DNA of 46,898 bases from Candidatus Hydrogenedentota bacterium (GCA_029565395.1 JAKQOG010000063.1:1-46898), one strand, 5' to 3'. Positions 16,357-25,428 are shown, counted from the stretch's first letter. Notes: a model not told the origin generated them from the letters alone. Numbers and translations: made by a program.

Positions 16357-19300
16357 TTATTGAATTGGCCAGCCGCCATGGCTGGCAATCGCAGAGTCAA
16401 TCTGGCCCATGAGGTCCATCGTATCTGCAAGAGCGGCAACGATTTTCCCATAGTGCGCAATATCATCATACGTGAGAACGCGGCCCCGCCGGTCTTTAAG
16501 CCATTTGTGGCATACCTGGTACCCGCCGATGCAGAATTCCCAAACCGCAGGGGGAATACCCCCAAAATATTGCGTGTCGTTGATATATACCCGCTGTTGC
16601 ATTTCCACATACCGGGGACATTGAACCATATTCGCACCTTCCACCGGGTAGGTTACCGGAGTGCCATTCCCCGATTCGAGCAGATGCAGGGTCGTGAGTT
16701 GCCGCCCAAGCGTGCAGAGTTCCCGGAAGAGCGGACGATTTGAAGTCACCGGCACGCGCGGGAAATCGATCTTAAGAAACTGCACATACCGCTCCCGATA
16801 GGCCGGGGAATGGAATAAGGCATAAATATAATGAAAAACATCCTCTGGCCCAAAGGTCTTTTTCAAGTCACCGATCTTGTCTTCAACAAAAGCACATTTC
16901 AGTTTGCTGGAAAGTTCCTGAATAAACTCCGGCGCAAGATTCGGTCTGCGCCGAATCCCATACCGGTCGGATTCTTCCCGTACAGCGAGTTCTTCCAGGT
17001 CTTCAATCTCATCCACCTCCTTCGGATACAGATATAGGGGAAAAAGGTAACCGCGCTCACGAGTGCGATTAGAAACATAACAATCATCCACGATATGCCT
17101 GGTGATAAATACATGCTGCCAGTTATGCAATACTGTTTGCCGACAGGTATATAAACCTAAATTCTCCCCTGCAAGCATGTGGCGGGTTACGCGGGCACGG
17201 AGATGAACAGCCACATTACGGTTGTATATGGTCCATCGAAAATCAAAAGGACGATAAAGAATTGGCACTATTTTTCTTTTCCATTCACCTGTTTTCAGGT
17301 CTTCTTTTGCCCGTGTATAATTCCACTGATCTTGGGAACAAAGGTGGAAAAGTTCACGGGCTTCATCTTCGGTCTTGGAATTCAAGAGAGAATTTACTTT
17401 TTGGATAGCTTCGTCAGGACTCCATGATATAGCGAAATCATCATGAGTTGTAACGATACCAGGGGCCGGATCCCCATAGGGGCGGAAAATATCTGCAATA
17501 GACCATCCTTGTTGATATTCACCTAGCAATTGTTTTTGTTGGGGTATAAATAATTGGAATGGTTCCCCAGGTTCAAGGCGCTCCCATTGAATCGAAAACA
17601 CATCTTTGTCATAAAGGGCGCGATATTTTCCCCCAACGAGATTTCTTGAACCATTTGGTTCATTTTCCCAGATTTCCCGAAGTCCCCACATATCCGCATG
17701 ATAGACCAAGGCAGGTTTCTTGTTTTGTGCGCCTTTTCTTTTAACAAATATGCCTATGGCGACCCCTTGCTGAATGTCAAAAACGTTCTCGTCTTTTGTA
17801 CCATCCGGAGATCTTTCTTTCTTTTTGGTATTTCCGTGAAGGTTCAGAATAAATATTTCATCAAAAGTATTCATCAAACTACGGCGCATACCGTGAAATG
17901 TCGGATTATCAAGATAACTGTGGTTGCTAATAAACGCCAATATGCCATAGCCTGTCCGTTCGATGCGCCATTGTGCGAACCGAATGAATTTCACGTAATC
18001 ATCACTGAGCCATTTGGCCTGTCCTGGCTTTTTTAGGTCTTTATAGTCCTTCTTGTATTCGTCTATAAGTTGAGAAATCCATTTCCCTTTGTTTACCGAA
18101 TGCCCCGAATACGGCGGGTTGCCGAGGATGACCATGACAGGGTGCTTGGTCTTGATTTGACCCGCGGCGTTGGCTTCTTCGGCAATGAGGTTGGCAAATA
18201 GGGGCAGATCGCCCAGGGCAAAAGCCTCTTCCAGAGTATTGGTGAGATAAACACGGAGGCGCTCGCCGGATTGAAACGTATAGCCGGTTTCCGCCAGTTG
18301 AATGCCGAGTTTCATATGTGCGACGGCGTAGGGGGCCATCAAGAGTTCGAAGCCAAACAGGCGGGGCAAGAGATGGCCGGAAACGTAGCTATTCCATGCG
18401 CCCGCCCCGCTCTTGCGGCATATCGTATCGTGAATGTGATCGACAACGCCGTGCAGAAAGGTGCCCGTGCCCGTGGCGGGATCAAGGATGAGCACGCGGT
18501 GAATCTCTTCCGCAGGTTTATGCCGGGCGGGAGAGGTTCGCGCCGCATCGGCAAGAGGAATCTTTTCGGTGGAGGCAAGACCATCGCAAACCCCAAAATT
18601 CTTCCGTAGAATCTTATCGATGGAACGCACGATATACGAGACGACCGGTTCCGGGGTGTAATAAACGCCCCGGGTCTCGCGCAGGCTGGGATCGTAGGCG
18701 GCGAGGAAGGTTTCATAGAAATGGACCACGGGATCTTCCTGGCGCGTGCGCTTTCCAAAATCGCGGAGGATGGATCCCATGTCGGACTGATCCAGTAAAT
18801 GGGCAAGATGGTCCACGGCCCAAGATAACCGGATGTCAAGACTCGGCCCAGCGATATGCCCGAACATCTGCCGCAGGAAGGGATTGGTTTCGGGCAATTC
18901 GTAAATGGCCGCTTCGCGGACAAAGCGCCCCCGGGACGGCTTATGGTTGCAACACGCCGCGAACAGGCCGTAACAAATCGTCTGCGCATACATATCCGCG
19001 AACTGCGCCGGGGCCAGATCGTGCAACAAGACCCGCCGGAACGCCTCAAGCTGCCCATGGAGCGTATCGCTATGGCCTTCTTGCTCGAACGCACGCTCAA
19101 TCACATCGCGCAACATGCGCGCCGTGGCCGCCATGCGCTCCGCGAGATCATGCGGCGTCGCAACTAATGGAAAAGATGCATTAAAGAATGCTTCGAGTAA
19201 TTCGGTGAAATATTTCTCCCCAGTTTGGTTAAGCTTTAACTTGCCGCCCGGCGCAGGCCGCGCAAGCCGCGCCTCCATCACGAATTCCCCCGATTGGTAC

Positions 19301-19623
19301 AAGCGGAATTCGAGATAATCGGTCAGAATCAAATTGGGCAAGCCATCCAGATAACGCTTAAGTTGTTCGCTGCGCTCCACTTCATCCAGATTCTTGCCAA
19401 TGTCCTTCGCCTCGATATAACCGAGTGCTACCTGGTCCTGTGTAACAATATAGTCAGGGGCGCCGCATGCGGAACGGGCGGGTTCATTGGTAACCATAAC
19501 GCCGCGCTTGCAGGATTCAACCAACTGTTGCAGGGCTGCCCGGTGGGTGTGTTCCGTGGAAAGGCCGGTAGCGAGTTGCTTTTCAATTTCCCGCAGATAG
19601 CGCGTAACAGGCTTTACCGGCAT
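16357..19623 (-). CDS. Single-chain Type ISP-like restriction-modification enzyme (no helicase)
   Basis: A 1088-residue protein. Residues 45-75 carry a PD-(D/E)xK-like nuclease site: Asp57 in GAPDYIV, then Glu71-x-Lys73 in GYIEAKDIG. A helical connector leads to an N6-adenine methyltransferase: YYTPEPVVSYIVRSI, motif I LDPATGTGTFL (about 380-390) and motif IV NPPY (502-505). The C-terminal part ends GGYQVCHKWLKDR...LTYDDIAHYGKIVAAL, the Type ISP C-terminal signature linked to target recognition. Classical Type ISP enzymes such as LlaBIII have a helicase between nuclease and methylase, and that is absent here, so a Type IIG-like enzyme that cuts near its site is more likely. The start at 19623 follows AGGAGG, and a promoter lies just upstream. 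No specificity subunit, BREX or DISARM partner is present. Confidence 0.85.
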   Translation of the reverse strand: MPVKPVTRYLREIEKQLATGLSTEHTHRAALQQLVESCKRGVMVTNEPARSACGAPDYIVTQDQVALGYIEAKDIGKNLDEVERSEQLKRYLDGLPNLILTDYLEFRLYQSGEFVMEARLARPAPGGKLKLNQTGEKYFTELLEAFFNASFPLVATPHDLAERMAATARMLRDVIERAFEQEGHSDTLHGQLEAFRRVLLHDLAPAQFADMYAQTICYGLFAACCNHKPSRGRFVREAAIYELPETNPFLRQMFGHIAGPSLDIRLSWAVDHLAHLLDQSDMGSILRDFGKRTRQEDPVVHFYETFLAAYDPSLRETRGVYYTPEPVVSYIVRSIDKILRKNFGVCDGLASTEKIPLADAARTSPARHKPAEEIHRVLILDPATGTGTFLHGVVDHIHDTICRKSGAGAWNSYVSGHLLPRLFGFELLMAPYAVAHMKLGIQLAETGYTFQSGERLRVYLTNTLEEAFALGDLPLFANLIAEEANAAGQIKTKHPVMVILGNPPYSGHSVNKGKWISQLIDEYKKDYKDLKKPGQAKWLSDDYVKFIRFAQWRIERTGYGILAFISNHSYLDNPTFHGMRRSLMNTFDEIFILNLHGNTKKKERSPDGTKDENVFDIQQGVAIGIFVKRKGAQNKKPALVYHADMWGLREIWENEPNGSRNLVGGKYRALYDKDVFSIQWERLEPGEPFQLFIPQQKQLLGEYQQGWSIADIFRPYGDPAPGIVTTHDDFAISWSPDEAIQKVNSLLNSKTEDEARELFHLCSQDQWNYTRAKEDLKTGEWKRKIVPILYRPFDFRWTIYNRNVAVHLRARVTRHMLAGENLGLYTCRQTVLHNWQHVFITRHIVDDCYVSNRTRERGYLFPLYLYPKEVDEIEDLEELAVREESDRYGIRRRPNLAPEFIQELSSKLKCAFVEDKIGDLKKTFGPEDVFHYIYALFHSPAYRERYVQFLKIDFPRVPVTSNRPLFRELCTLGRQLTTLHLLESGNGTPVTYPVEGANMVQCPRYVEMQQRVYINDTQYFGGIPPAVWEFCIGGYQVCHKWLKDRRGRVLTYDDIAHYGKIVAALADTMDLMGQIDSAIASHGGWPIQ

Positions 19624-19653
19624 TTCGCCTCCTATAGATCCGTCTTCACAAGT

Positions 19654-19682
19654 AGTATTGCGCATCCGCGGTTCCACTTCAA
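19654..19682 (-). promoter_or_regulatory. Sigma70-like promoter of the restriction-modification gene
   Basis: TTGAAG and AATACT on the minus strand, 17-bp spacer. The expected transcript start is about 25 nt before the ATG at 19623, so in-frame ATGs at 19665 and 19677 would not be transcribed from it. Confidence 0.5.
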
Positions 19683-20237
19683 CTTACGGGCGATGTGAAG
19701 CGGATCATGGGCGGCCGGACTGGATGCCATCATGCTATAAAGCGCAGGAGCCCACACGTATTTTCCAGATAGCCGGACACATCCTGCCCCGCTCTGTGTT
19801 GTTTCGACTTGCCGGCTAAGCAGTTATGTTTACGGCATCTATGACGACTGCCAATAGGCGGCGGATTCTTTCAGTTCAGAGATTGCCTAATGGCGATTTT
19901 TGCTTATATACTCAATATTTACTCAAATGCCACCCCTTTGGGCCCGGCGCCAAACAAGCATCCTTCATCCGCGCAGTGGGCTTGGTGGGCACAGTGGTCT
20001 CGAAGAGAAGGAAACAAACACCGCCGCTTTACGCCTGCCTTTTGCGCATCAGCGCGACTTGTGGTGTGAACAGCACCCGCGAAACTCCGCGCCGCGCGAA
20101 CCCCCTTGCGCAACGCAGGAAGCGCGCGCGTCCCGGACGAGTCCCGGAGGGAGCGGCATCGAGAAAGTGTGGCGTCGGGAAAGCTAGAGGGATGTTTGGA
20201 TACAAATCCATTCTTCGCCCTATCGGGCTACGAAGAA
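19683..20237. other. Gene-poor stretch between the RM gene and the tRNA repeat array
   Basis: About 550 bp with no convincing gene. Open frames here have arginine- and proline-rich, low-complexity translations and no family signature. The stretch near 20130-20160 has short repeats around GTCCCGG. It may be degenerate or insertion-scarred sequence, but no transposase or integrase trace is visible. Confidence 0.5.
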
Positions 20238-20392
20238 CATTTTTCACGGAGCGAGGAAATGGTGGCATGTCCGGCTTCGCCTTCGGCTACGCCGCGATCA
20301 TTTTTTCGCGGAGGGATGATATGAATTGTCCGGCTTCGTTCCGCGTGGCGAGGAACTGCGCCGTGATCATTTTTCCACGGAGTGGAAAAATG
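20238..20392. repeat. Imperfect tandem repeat array abutting tRNA-Lys
   Basis: Three units beginning CATTTTT(T)C then CGGAG start at 20238, 20299 and 20368 (spacing 61 and 69 bp). The first two also share TGTCCGGCTTCG at 20268 and 20327 and end with CGCGATC or CGTGATC. The third is cut short at the tRNA 3' end. The units fold into partial hairpins, perfect in the last one. Confidence 0.65.
20368..20392 (-). terminator. Perfect 11-bp hairpin at the tRNA-Lys 3' end
   Basis: CATTTTTCCAC (20368-20378) and GTGGAAAAATG (20382-20392) are exact inverse complements with a 3-nt loop. Read from the tRNA, a T-rich stem follows directly on the encoded CCA and shares 2 nt with it. It is a likely processing or termination signal and also the last repeat unit. 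Confidence 0.55.
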
Positions 20393-20466
20393 GTAGGCGG
20401 GGCGGGACTCGAACCCGCGGCCACCGGATTAAAAGTCCGATGCTCTACCACCTGAGCTACCCGCCC
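20391..20466 (-). tRNA. tRNA-Lys (anticodon TTT)
   Basis: A 76-nt cloverleaf with encoded CCA. The acceptor stem GGGCGGG pairs with CCCGCCT, leaving one G-U at the end. The D-arm GCTC-AGGTGGTA-GAGC, the anticodon loop CTTTTAA and the T-arm GCGGG-TTCGAGT-CCCGC are all standard. Anticodon UUU reads AAA and AAG lysine codons. Confidence 0.95.
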
Positions 20467-20516
20467 ACAGGAAAGAAAAGCGCGCCCACAGGATTGTGGT
20501 GGACACGCCACCTCGT

Positions 20517-20546
20517 ATTGTACCGAATACCGGCTAAACGAGTCAA
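20517..20546 (-). promoter_or_regulatory. Promoter of tRNA-Lys
   Basis: TTGACT and TACAAT on the minus strand with an 18-bp spacer, 50 nt before the mature tRNA 5' end. Confidence 0.6.
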
Positions 20547-20628
20547 CTTTTCGGATGGATTTTTACTGGAGGCAAGGGGCATATCGATTTGAAAACATAC
20601 TCGCACGCATTCCTTCCCGTGCATTGGT

Positions 20629-21744
20629 TCACCAAGAGCCGGGGCATTGTGCCCCAAGGTTAAGATCGCTTACCAGAATTTGCGCCACGCGCGCATACCC
20701 TTCCGGGGTGGGATGCGTATCGATAAACCGGACTTTTTCCGGCGGGGTATCCTTGAATAGCGTTCTGTAATCCAGGCAGGAAATTTGCCGTTCCCGTAAC
20801 AGACGGATGACATCACCGCCGTATGTGTTGGAACTCCAGGGATAAAGCACCACATAGAATGGGCTTCCCGGGAAGATTTCGGCAAATCGTTTTGCGCTCT
20901 CCGCAATGATGGCGACGGTCAGATTTATGTCGTAAATGGACGGAGAAACGGGCCAGTTGACGCCATAATGCCTCAGAATATAATCATGGGAGATCAGGCG
21001 ATACACCAATAATCGATAAGGATGAGCGCGTTCATAACTGCCAAGATAGGCAAGTGCACCATTTTTTTCTTCAAAACACGGAAATCGTTTTGTCCAGGAT
21101 GTAACATGGCGCATGGAGCCGATGGCGCGGTTGATATGATCGTCGATGAAGGTATAGATCCCTATCCCTTCCTTTTCTGGCATCGTGCCCCGGAGATCAT
21201 ACTGCATTAATTGCAGTAACATTTGCTGCGGACCATAGCCGGGCAGGGCATAGTTGTAAGGCATATAGGCGGGAGCGCGCCGCGCCACCTGGGCCTCCAG
21301 GGTCTCATCATCATTAACGGTCTGTCCAAAGGTGAAAGAACATCCGAAAAACGCCAGGAAGTGCGTCCGGTCTTCACGATTGTCCACCGGGGTGATCCGG
21401 TAACCGCAGGCATCCGTGGAAAAGAGGACCGAATACAGTGGTTTTCCGTAAGAGGTTTTCGTGTGCTTTACCACTGTTTCCGTGCATAGATCGTACCCAT
21501 ATTCCGACCCGTACACAAAGGGAAAAGGATCCCATGTCTCCACTTCGGGTTTCAGAGCGGTGTAGTTGATCTCAAGATGCCGGAAATATAGTTCGGCGCC
21601 GATAAACGGGATTCCTGCAAGAAACAGGCCGAATCCCAGCGCTAATAACGCTTTCGCGCCTGAGGCTATTCTCGTACGGGGCGTATTTTTCTGATCTCTA
21701 TGCACTACATGAATCCAAGCATCCAGGAACCGGCAATTCCCCAT
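20629..21744 (-). CDS. Membrane-anchored SGNH/GDSL hydrolase-like protein, paralogue 1
   Basis: A 371-residue protein with one N-terminal membrane helix (about 31-52, KALLALGFGLFLAGIPFIG) and an extracytoplasmic SGNH-type domain. Block I is FFGCSFTFGQTV with nucleophile Ser136; block V is DTHPTPEGYARVAQIL with the Asp-x-His pair. A conserved NYALPGYGPQQ segment supplies the block II/III glycine and Asn. Such anchored SGNH proteins often add or remove O-acetyl groups on surface glycans; the substrate is unknown. The best ribosome site (GGAGGG) is ~20 nt before the ATG at 21744, so the start is uncertain. The gene is a clear paralogue of the next one upstream, about half identical by eye. Confidence 0.8.
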   Translation of the reverse strand: MGNCRFLDAWIHVVHRDQKNTPRTRIASGAKALLALGFGLFLAGIPFIGAELYFRHLEINYTALKPEVETWDPFPFVYGSEYGYDLCTETVVKHTKTSYGKPLYSVLFSTDACGYRITPVDNREDRTHFLAFFGCSFTFGQTVNDDETLEAQVARRAPAYMPYNYALPGYGPQQMLLQLMQYDLRGTMPEKEGIGIYTFIDDHINRAIGSMRHVTSWTKRFPCFEEKNGALAYLGSYERAHPYRLLVYRLISHDYILRHYGVNWPVSPSIYDINLTVAIIAESAKRFAEIFPGSPFYVVLYPWSSNTYGGDVIRLLRERQISCLDYRTLFKDTPPEKVRFIDTHPTPEGYARVAQILVSDLNLGAQCPGSW

Positions 21745-21809
21745 TCTGCAGGCGCCTGATTCGCTCCCTCCTATATTGTCATTTCCTAAAATGGGTATCG
21801 GATTATCAG

Positions 21810-21838
21810 ATATTACCGGTATAGACCGGATGTTTCAA
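21810..21838 (-). promoter_or_regulatory. Promoter of SGNH paralogue 1
   Basis: TTGAAA and TAATAT on the minus strand, 17-bp spacer. The spacer contains the inverted repeat CCGGT-4-ACCGG, and the -35 overlaps TTCAA-4-TTGAA, both possible operators. Confidence 0.55.
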
Positions 21839-21889
21839 TCGCTTGAATAGAAAAAAAATCCACCTATAAACACTGCCTTTATCGGTTTC

Positions 21890-22963
21890 TTAATAACCAG
21901 GGCATTGTGCGCCAAGGTTGAGATCGCTCACAAGAATTCGGGCTACACGCGCATAGCTTTCCGGCGTGGGGTGGAAATCAGGAAATTGAACTTCTTCCGG
22001 CGGGATATTTTCAAATAATTGCCGATAATCCAAACAAGGAATATGGTGTGCCTGTAACCGGCCCATGATTTGTGTGCCGAACATATGGGACATTCGGGGA
22101 TACAACAATACATAGAACCTGCTTTTCGGGTAGATTTCGGCGAAGCGCTTAGCACTCTCCTCAATAATGGCAGCAGTCAAGTCAATGTCGTGGCGTTCTA
22201 AGTGAAAAGGAATGTCGATATTGTAATTGCGAAGAATATACTCATGGGATGCCAAACGATAGAAGAGAGAACGATAAGGATGTGCCTGTTCGAAGCTTCC
22301 GAGATAGGTGAGGGTTCCATCGCGTTCTTCAAAACAGGGAAAACCTTTTGCCCAGTTTGTCACCGTGAGCATGGTCCCAATTACCCTTTTTACATGCTCA
22401 TCTATGAAAGTATAAATAGCAATCCCTTCTTGTTCTTGGATCTCATCCCGGAGATCGTGGCGCAGTAGTTGCAGGAGCATTTGTGAAGGGCCATACCCTG
22501 GCAATCCGTAGTTATACGGCATATAAGCAGGCGCCCATTTCGCCACTTGCGCCGCAAGGGTTTCATTGTCGCTAACACCGTGTCCGTAGGTAAAGGAACC
22601 TCCAAAAAAAGCGAGGAATTTTGTCCGGAACAAACGGTTTTCCACCGGTGTGATCCGTCTGCCGCAATCATCAGTTAAACTGATGACTTTAAAGACTGTC
22701 TCCCCTGCTATGGATTTCATGTTTTTTGATATGAAATCAGGGCGAAAAACGTACCCGTATTCGGGAACACGGAAAAAAGGGTTGGGGTTCCAGGAGTCGC
22801 CACTTTGTTGCTTTTCCTGACGTTGCACTACCTGGTGCCTAAAATAACATTCCACGCCAATTACTACGAGACCGGCGAGAAATATCCCAAGACCTAATGC
22901 CAAAAATGCCATGAAGCCTGCTATTATTCCTGATCTCATCGCTTTTTTCAGTTTTTCAAACAT
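21890..22963 (-). CDS. Membrane-anchored SGNH/GDSL hydrolase-like protein, paralogue 2
   Basis: A 357-residue paralogue of the previous protein with the same plan: an N-terminal helix (about 19-37, AFLALGLGIFLAGLVVIG), block I FFGGSFTYGHGV with Ser123, the PGYGPSQMLLQLL segment, and a C-terminal DFHPTPESYARVARIL pair. Even the last residues (DLNLGAQCPG) are shared. Divergence is spread along the length, so both copies seem to be under selection. The start at 22963 is chosen for a weak GGGAA 7 nt upstream; an in-frame ATG at 23020 lacks any site. Each copy has its own promoter, so the pair need not be one transcript. Confidence 0.8.
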   Translation of the reverse strand: MFEKLKKAMRSGIIAGFMAFLALGLGIFLAGLVVIGVECYFRHQVVQRQEKQQSGDSWNPNPFFRVPEYGYVFRPDFISKNMKSIAGETVFKVISLTDDCGRRITPVENRLFRTKFLAFFGGSFTYGHGVSDNETLAAQVAKWAPAYMPYNYGLPGYGPSQMLLQLLRHDLRDEIQEQEGIAIYTFIDEHVKRVIGTMLTVTNWAKGFPCFEERDGTLTYLGSFEQAHPYRSLFYRLASHEYILRNYNIDIPFHLERHDIDLTAAIIEESAKRFAEIYPKSRFYVLLYPRMSHMFGTQIMGRLQAHHIPCLDYRQLFENIPPEEVQFPDFHPTPESYARVARILVSDLNLGAQCPGY

Positions 22964-23059
22964 CAAATTGTTCCCAAAAAAGTATATGCGGTTACATGTT
23001 TTACTCTCTCTGCGGTTCATACATGCAGTAGTTGTTATCTTTCGATAAAACCGTGCGTG

Positions 23060-23088
23060 ATCTTATCCAAGCATGTACGCTAATTCAA
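23060..23088 (-). promoter_or_regulatory. Promoter of SGNH paralogue 2
   Basis: TTGAAT and TAAGAT on the minus strand, 17-bp spacer. The surrounding TTCAACCGCTTGA nearly equals TTCAATCGCTTGA at the paralogue 1 promoter, so the duplication included the promoter. Confidence 0.6.
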
Positions 23089-23120
23089 CCGCTTGATTGA
23101 AGTGGCTGGGCATTCCGCAT

Positions 23121-23149
23121 TTGTACCGGGGAAGCCGTATTCTTACAAT
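23121..23149 (+). promoter_or_regulatory. Promoter of the beta-propeller glycosidase gene
   Basis: TTGTAC and TACAAT with a 17-bp spacer. It is back to back with the minus-strand promoter at 23060-23088, and transcription should begin about 18 nt before the ATG. Confidence 0.55.
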
Positions 23150-23173
23150 ATATGAAACTCAGGAAAATGTTTT

Positions 23174-24085
23174 ATGTTTGATGTGTGCAAAAATTGCTTC
23201 AGGGAATATATAACCGTCTTGGAACCGGATCGCGATGCGCCGGATTGGTGGGCGGGCGCGCCTTCTGTCGTGAGAGCGCCGGATGGCGCGTTTTATATGG
23301 CCGCGCGCATGCGGGAAGCCCTTTCACCCCCAGGACAACGCGGGTTTGAAATTCGACTCTTGCACAGCAGCGATGGAATCCATTTTGAACAGATTCATAC
23401 CATCACACGGGAAGCGGCGGGTTTGAAGGGATTTGAACGGCCCGCGTTGGTCGTTGACCCAAACACGGCCCGCTTTCGATTGTACGGATGTACGCCCACG
23501 GAGAAGGGATGGGCCATTATACGATTTGATGATGCCGATGATCCTGCGCACATAAATCCCGCCAATGTCCGAACCATCCTGGAACCACCCGCGCCGCATG
23601 GGCTTTTGCTCACACCGGGGTATAAAGATCCCTTCATATTGCAGGCGGAGGGAAAATGGCACATGTATGTCATCGGGATCGACCGTGTGGAGCGGGTGCA
23701 TCATTTCACGAGCGAAGATGGAGATCGTTGGACCGCCGACCCGCGCAATCCAATCTTCGATAACGGAGGCTGGCACAATTTCTACACGCGGCCCTCCTGC
23801 GTACTGCCGATGAGCTTGGGATATTTATTTGTATATGGCGGCTCAAATTCGACTTGGCATGATCCCAATTACAATATTGCCACAGGACTTGCGTATACGC
23901 TCGATTTATCCACTATCACCGACCTAACACCGCAGGAACCGTTTTTGATCAGCACAACGCCCGGTCGTTGCCAGACATGGCGGTATTCGCATTGGTTGAA
24001 GGTGGACAATGGCATTAATGTGTACGCGGAATGTGCGCGGCCAAACGGCTCGAACGAAATCCGGCTGTTTCACATTCCCGGATAG
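23174..24085 (+). CDS. Five-bladed beta-propeller glycosidase-like protein (GH43/GH32/GH130 fold)
   Basis: A 303-residue protein without a signal peptide. The repeated blade pattern includes APSVVRAPDGAFYMAAR, FERPALVVDPNTARFRLYG, GYKDPFILQAEGKWHMYVIG and RPSCVLPMSLGYLFVYGGSN, as in the furanosidase superfamily. The acidic residues at the start of successive blades (for example the YKDPF Asp) match the usual catalytic or binding positions, but I cannot assign a GH number. It may act inside the cell on an oligosaccharide or be a phosphorylase-like enzyme. AGGAAA lies just before the ATG. The 3' end overlaps the convergent FG-GAP gene by 16 nt. Confidence 0.72.
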   Translation: MFDVCKNCFREYITVLEPDRDAPDWWAGAPSVVRAPDGAFYMAARMREALSPPGQRGFEIRLLHSSDGIHFEQIHTITREAAGLKGFERPALVVDPNTARFRLYGCTPTEKGWAIIRFDDADDPAHINPANVRTILEPPAPHGLLLTPGYKDPFILQAEGKWHMYVIGIDRVERVHHFTSEDGDRWTADPRNPIFDNGGWHNFYTRPSCVLPMSLGYLFVYGGSNSTWHDPNYNIATGLAYTLDLSTITDLTPQEPFLISTTPGRCQTWRYSHWLKVDNGINVYAECARPNGSNEIRLFHIPG

Positions 24086-25428
24086 AGATTTTCGTTGTAG
24101 AGCGTGGAAATTTCATTCAGGCGTGCGTTGGCGTAGATGCACACTCCGCGCGAACCGAACAAAATGACTTCCTCCCGGCTGTCGCCCCAAACATCCGCCG
24201 CCAGTCCATAAAAGTCCGTTTTCCTGTCCGCCTCCGGGCGCTCCGGGGTATACTGCATCGGCAATGTGGCCACAATGTTGCCCTCGCCGTCATAGAGAGC
24301 GGCCGGGCTGCCATAGCCCTGGCCGTAAATCAACACCCCTTGGGGCGCATCCAATCCGAACCAACGAATGGGCACAGGGGCAATCGCCCAAGCGCCTTTC
24401 TCCTGTTGCCGCTTCCAAATCTCTTTTCCTTCTGTATCATACAGGTACAAAATCCCCCAGGCATTCGCATCGCGCGAGTGCGGCACGGGCGTCCGGTCGA
24501 TCACGATATACTGCAATGGAGAATCGTCTCTGAAACGGCCCGCCACCACATGCTGCGCCTCGCCCAGGGGATGACTCCACCGTTCCGTGCCATCCACGGC
24601 AAGACAATGAATGCCGCTGTTCCCAAAAAGCAATTGCCAGGCATTGTCCGGTCCGCGCACGATATAGGCCGCATCCTGGTGCCCACCCTTGGGGTCATGC
24701 GAAAACAGCACTTTGCCATCATCATCGATTAACGTAAATCCCACAAACACCTCGTCCTTGCCGTCGCCGTCCACATCCGCTATCGCGGGGAAATGCCCCG
24801 TGGCTCCTTCCCAATGCCACAGTACTATGCCATCATGCGTTACCCCCCACATGTTCCAATAGCGATCCTTGACCACCAAATCCTCACGCCACCCGCGGCC
24901 CGTAAGATCAGCGAAAAGCAAACTATCATCCGCCGGAGCCGGCAACCCCATGCGCGATTCTTCTTTCCCGGTTTGTCCGTCCAGCACAATCAATGTCGCT
25001 TCGCCTTCATACCGCGTGGCTCGCTCGCGCACTCCGCCAGAATACGGCGGCTCCGCATATACTGCCTGCTTCACATATAGCACCTCATTCGCCCCATCCC
25101 GATCCCAATCATACACTTGCACCGGCAAATCGCTGTAAATGCGGCCATTGCCGGATGAGGGGATGCCGCTCCGCCACAACACTTCCCCCATAATCGTCGT
25201 GGCGGTTAAACACGTTATCTCCCGCGTACCGAACACACTCTGCGTAAAAAGCAGATCTGGAGCACCGTCACGATTCAGGTCCCCAATGCGCACCGTCTCC
25301 GCGCCAAAATCTTTCACATCAATGGTGGAAACGATATGCACGCCCTTGGAAACATCTTGGGCTATATCCCCCGCATAAACGTTGGAACCTGCCGATAAAA
25401 GTATCACCACAAAAAAGGTCTGTTTCAC
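24070..25428 (-). CDS. Secreted FG-GAP/VCBS repeat protein
   Basis: A 452-residue exported protein. The GTG start at 25428 sits 6 nt after AAGGAG and opens a signal peptide (KQTFFVVILLSAGSNVYAG). The rest is a beta-propeller of FG-GAP repeats with calcium-type loops: DLNRDGAPDLLF, DWDRDGANEVLY and DVDGDGKDEVFVG. Similar proteins are found with polysaccharide lyases and rhamnogalacturonan lyases, and may bind or cleave glycans. It lies 11 nt after the beta-helix gene, so the two are probably co-transcribed and co-exported. No catalytic residues are recognisable. Confidence 0.8.
   Translation of the reverse strand: MKQTFFVVILLSAGSNVYAGDIAQDVSKGVHIVSTIDVKDFGAETVRIGDLNRDGAPDLLFTQSVFGTREITCLTATTIMGEVLWRSGIPSSGNGRIYSDLPVQVYDWDRDGANEVLYVKQAVYAEPPYSGGVRERATRYEGEATLIVLDGQTGKEESRMGLPAPADDSLLFADLTGRGWREDLVVKDRYWNMWGVTHDGIVLWHWEGATGHFPAIADVDGDGKDEVFVGFTLIDDDGKVLFSHDPKGGHQDAAYIVRGPDNAWQLLFGNSGIHCLAVDGTERWSHPLGEAQHVVAGRFRDDSPLQYIVIDRTPVPHSRDANAWGILYLYDTEGKEIWKRQQEKGAWAIAPVPIRWFGLDAPQGVLIYGQGYGSPAALYDGEGNIVATLPMQYTPERPEADRKTDFYGLAADVWGDSREEVILFGSRGVCIYANARLNEISTLYNENLYPGM

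Noticed and set aside
16357..19623. BREX or DISARM core methyltransferase
   Set aside because: None of the partner genes (PglZ, BrxC/L, DrmA/B, helicase, PLD) is present, and the C-terminus matches Type ISP.
16357..20466. Integrative element at tRNA-Lys
   Set aside because: No integrase, excisionase or second attachment copy is visible. The array alone does not prove integration.
19826..20592. Open frames across the repeat array and antisense to tRNA-Lys, some with a GGAGLEPAATGLK-like end
   Set aside because: That ending is the well-known spurious translation of an antisense tRNA. The rest is arginine-rich low-complexity sequence with no ribosome site.
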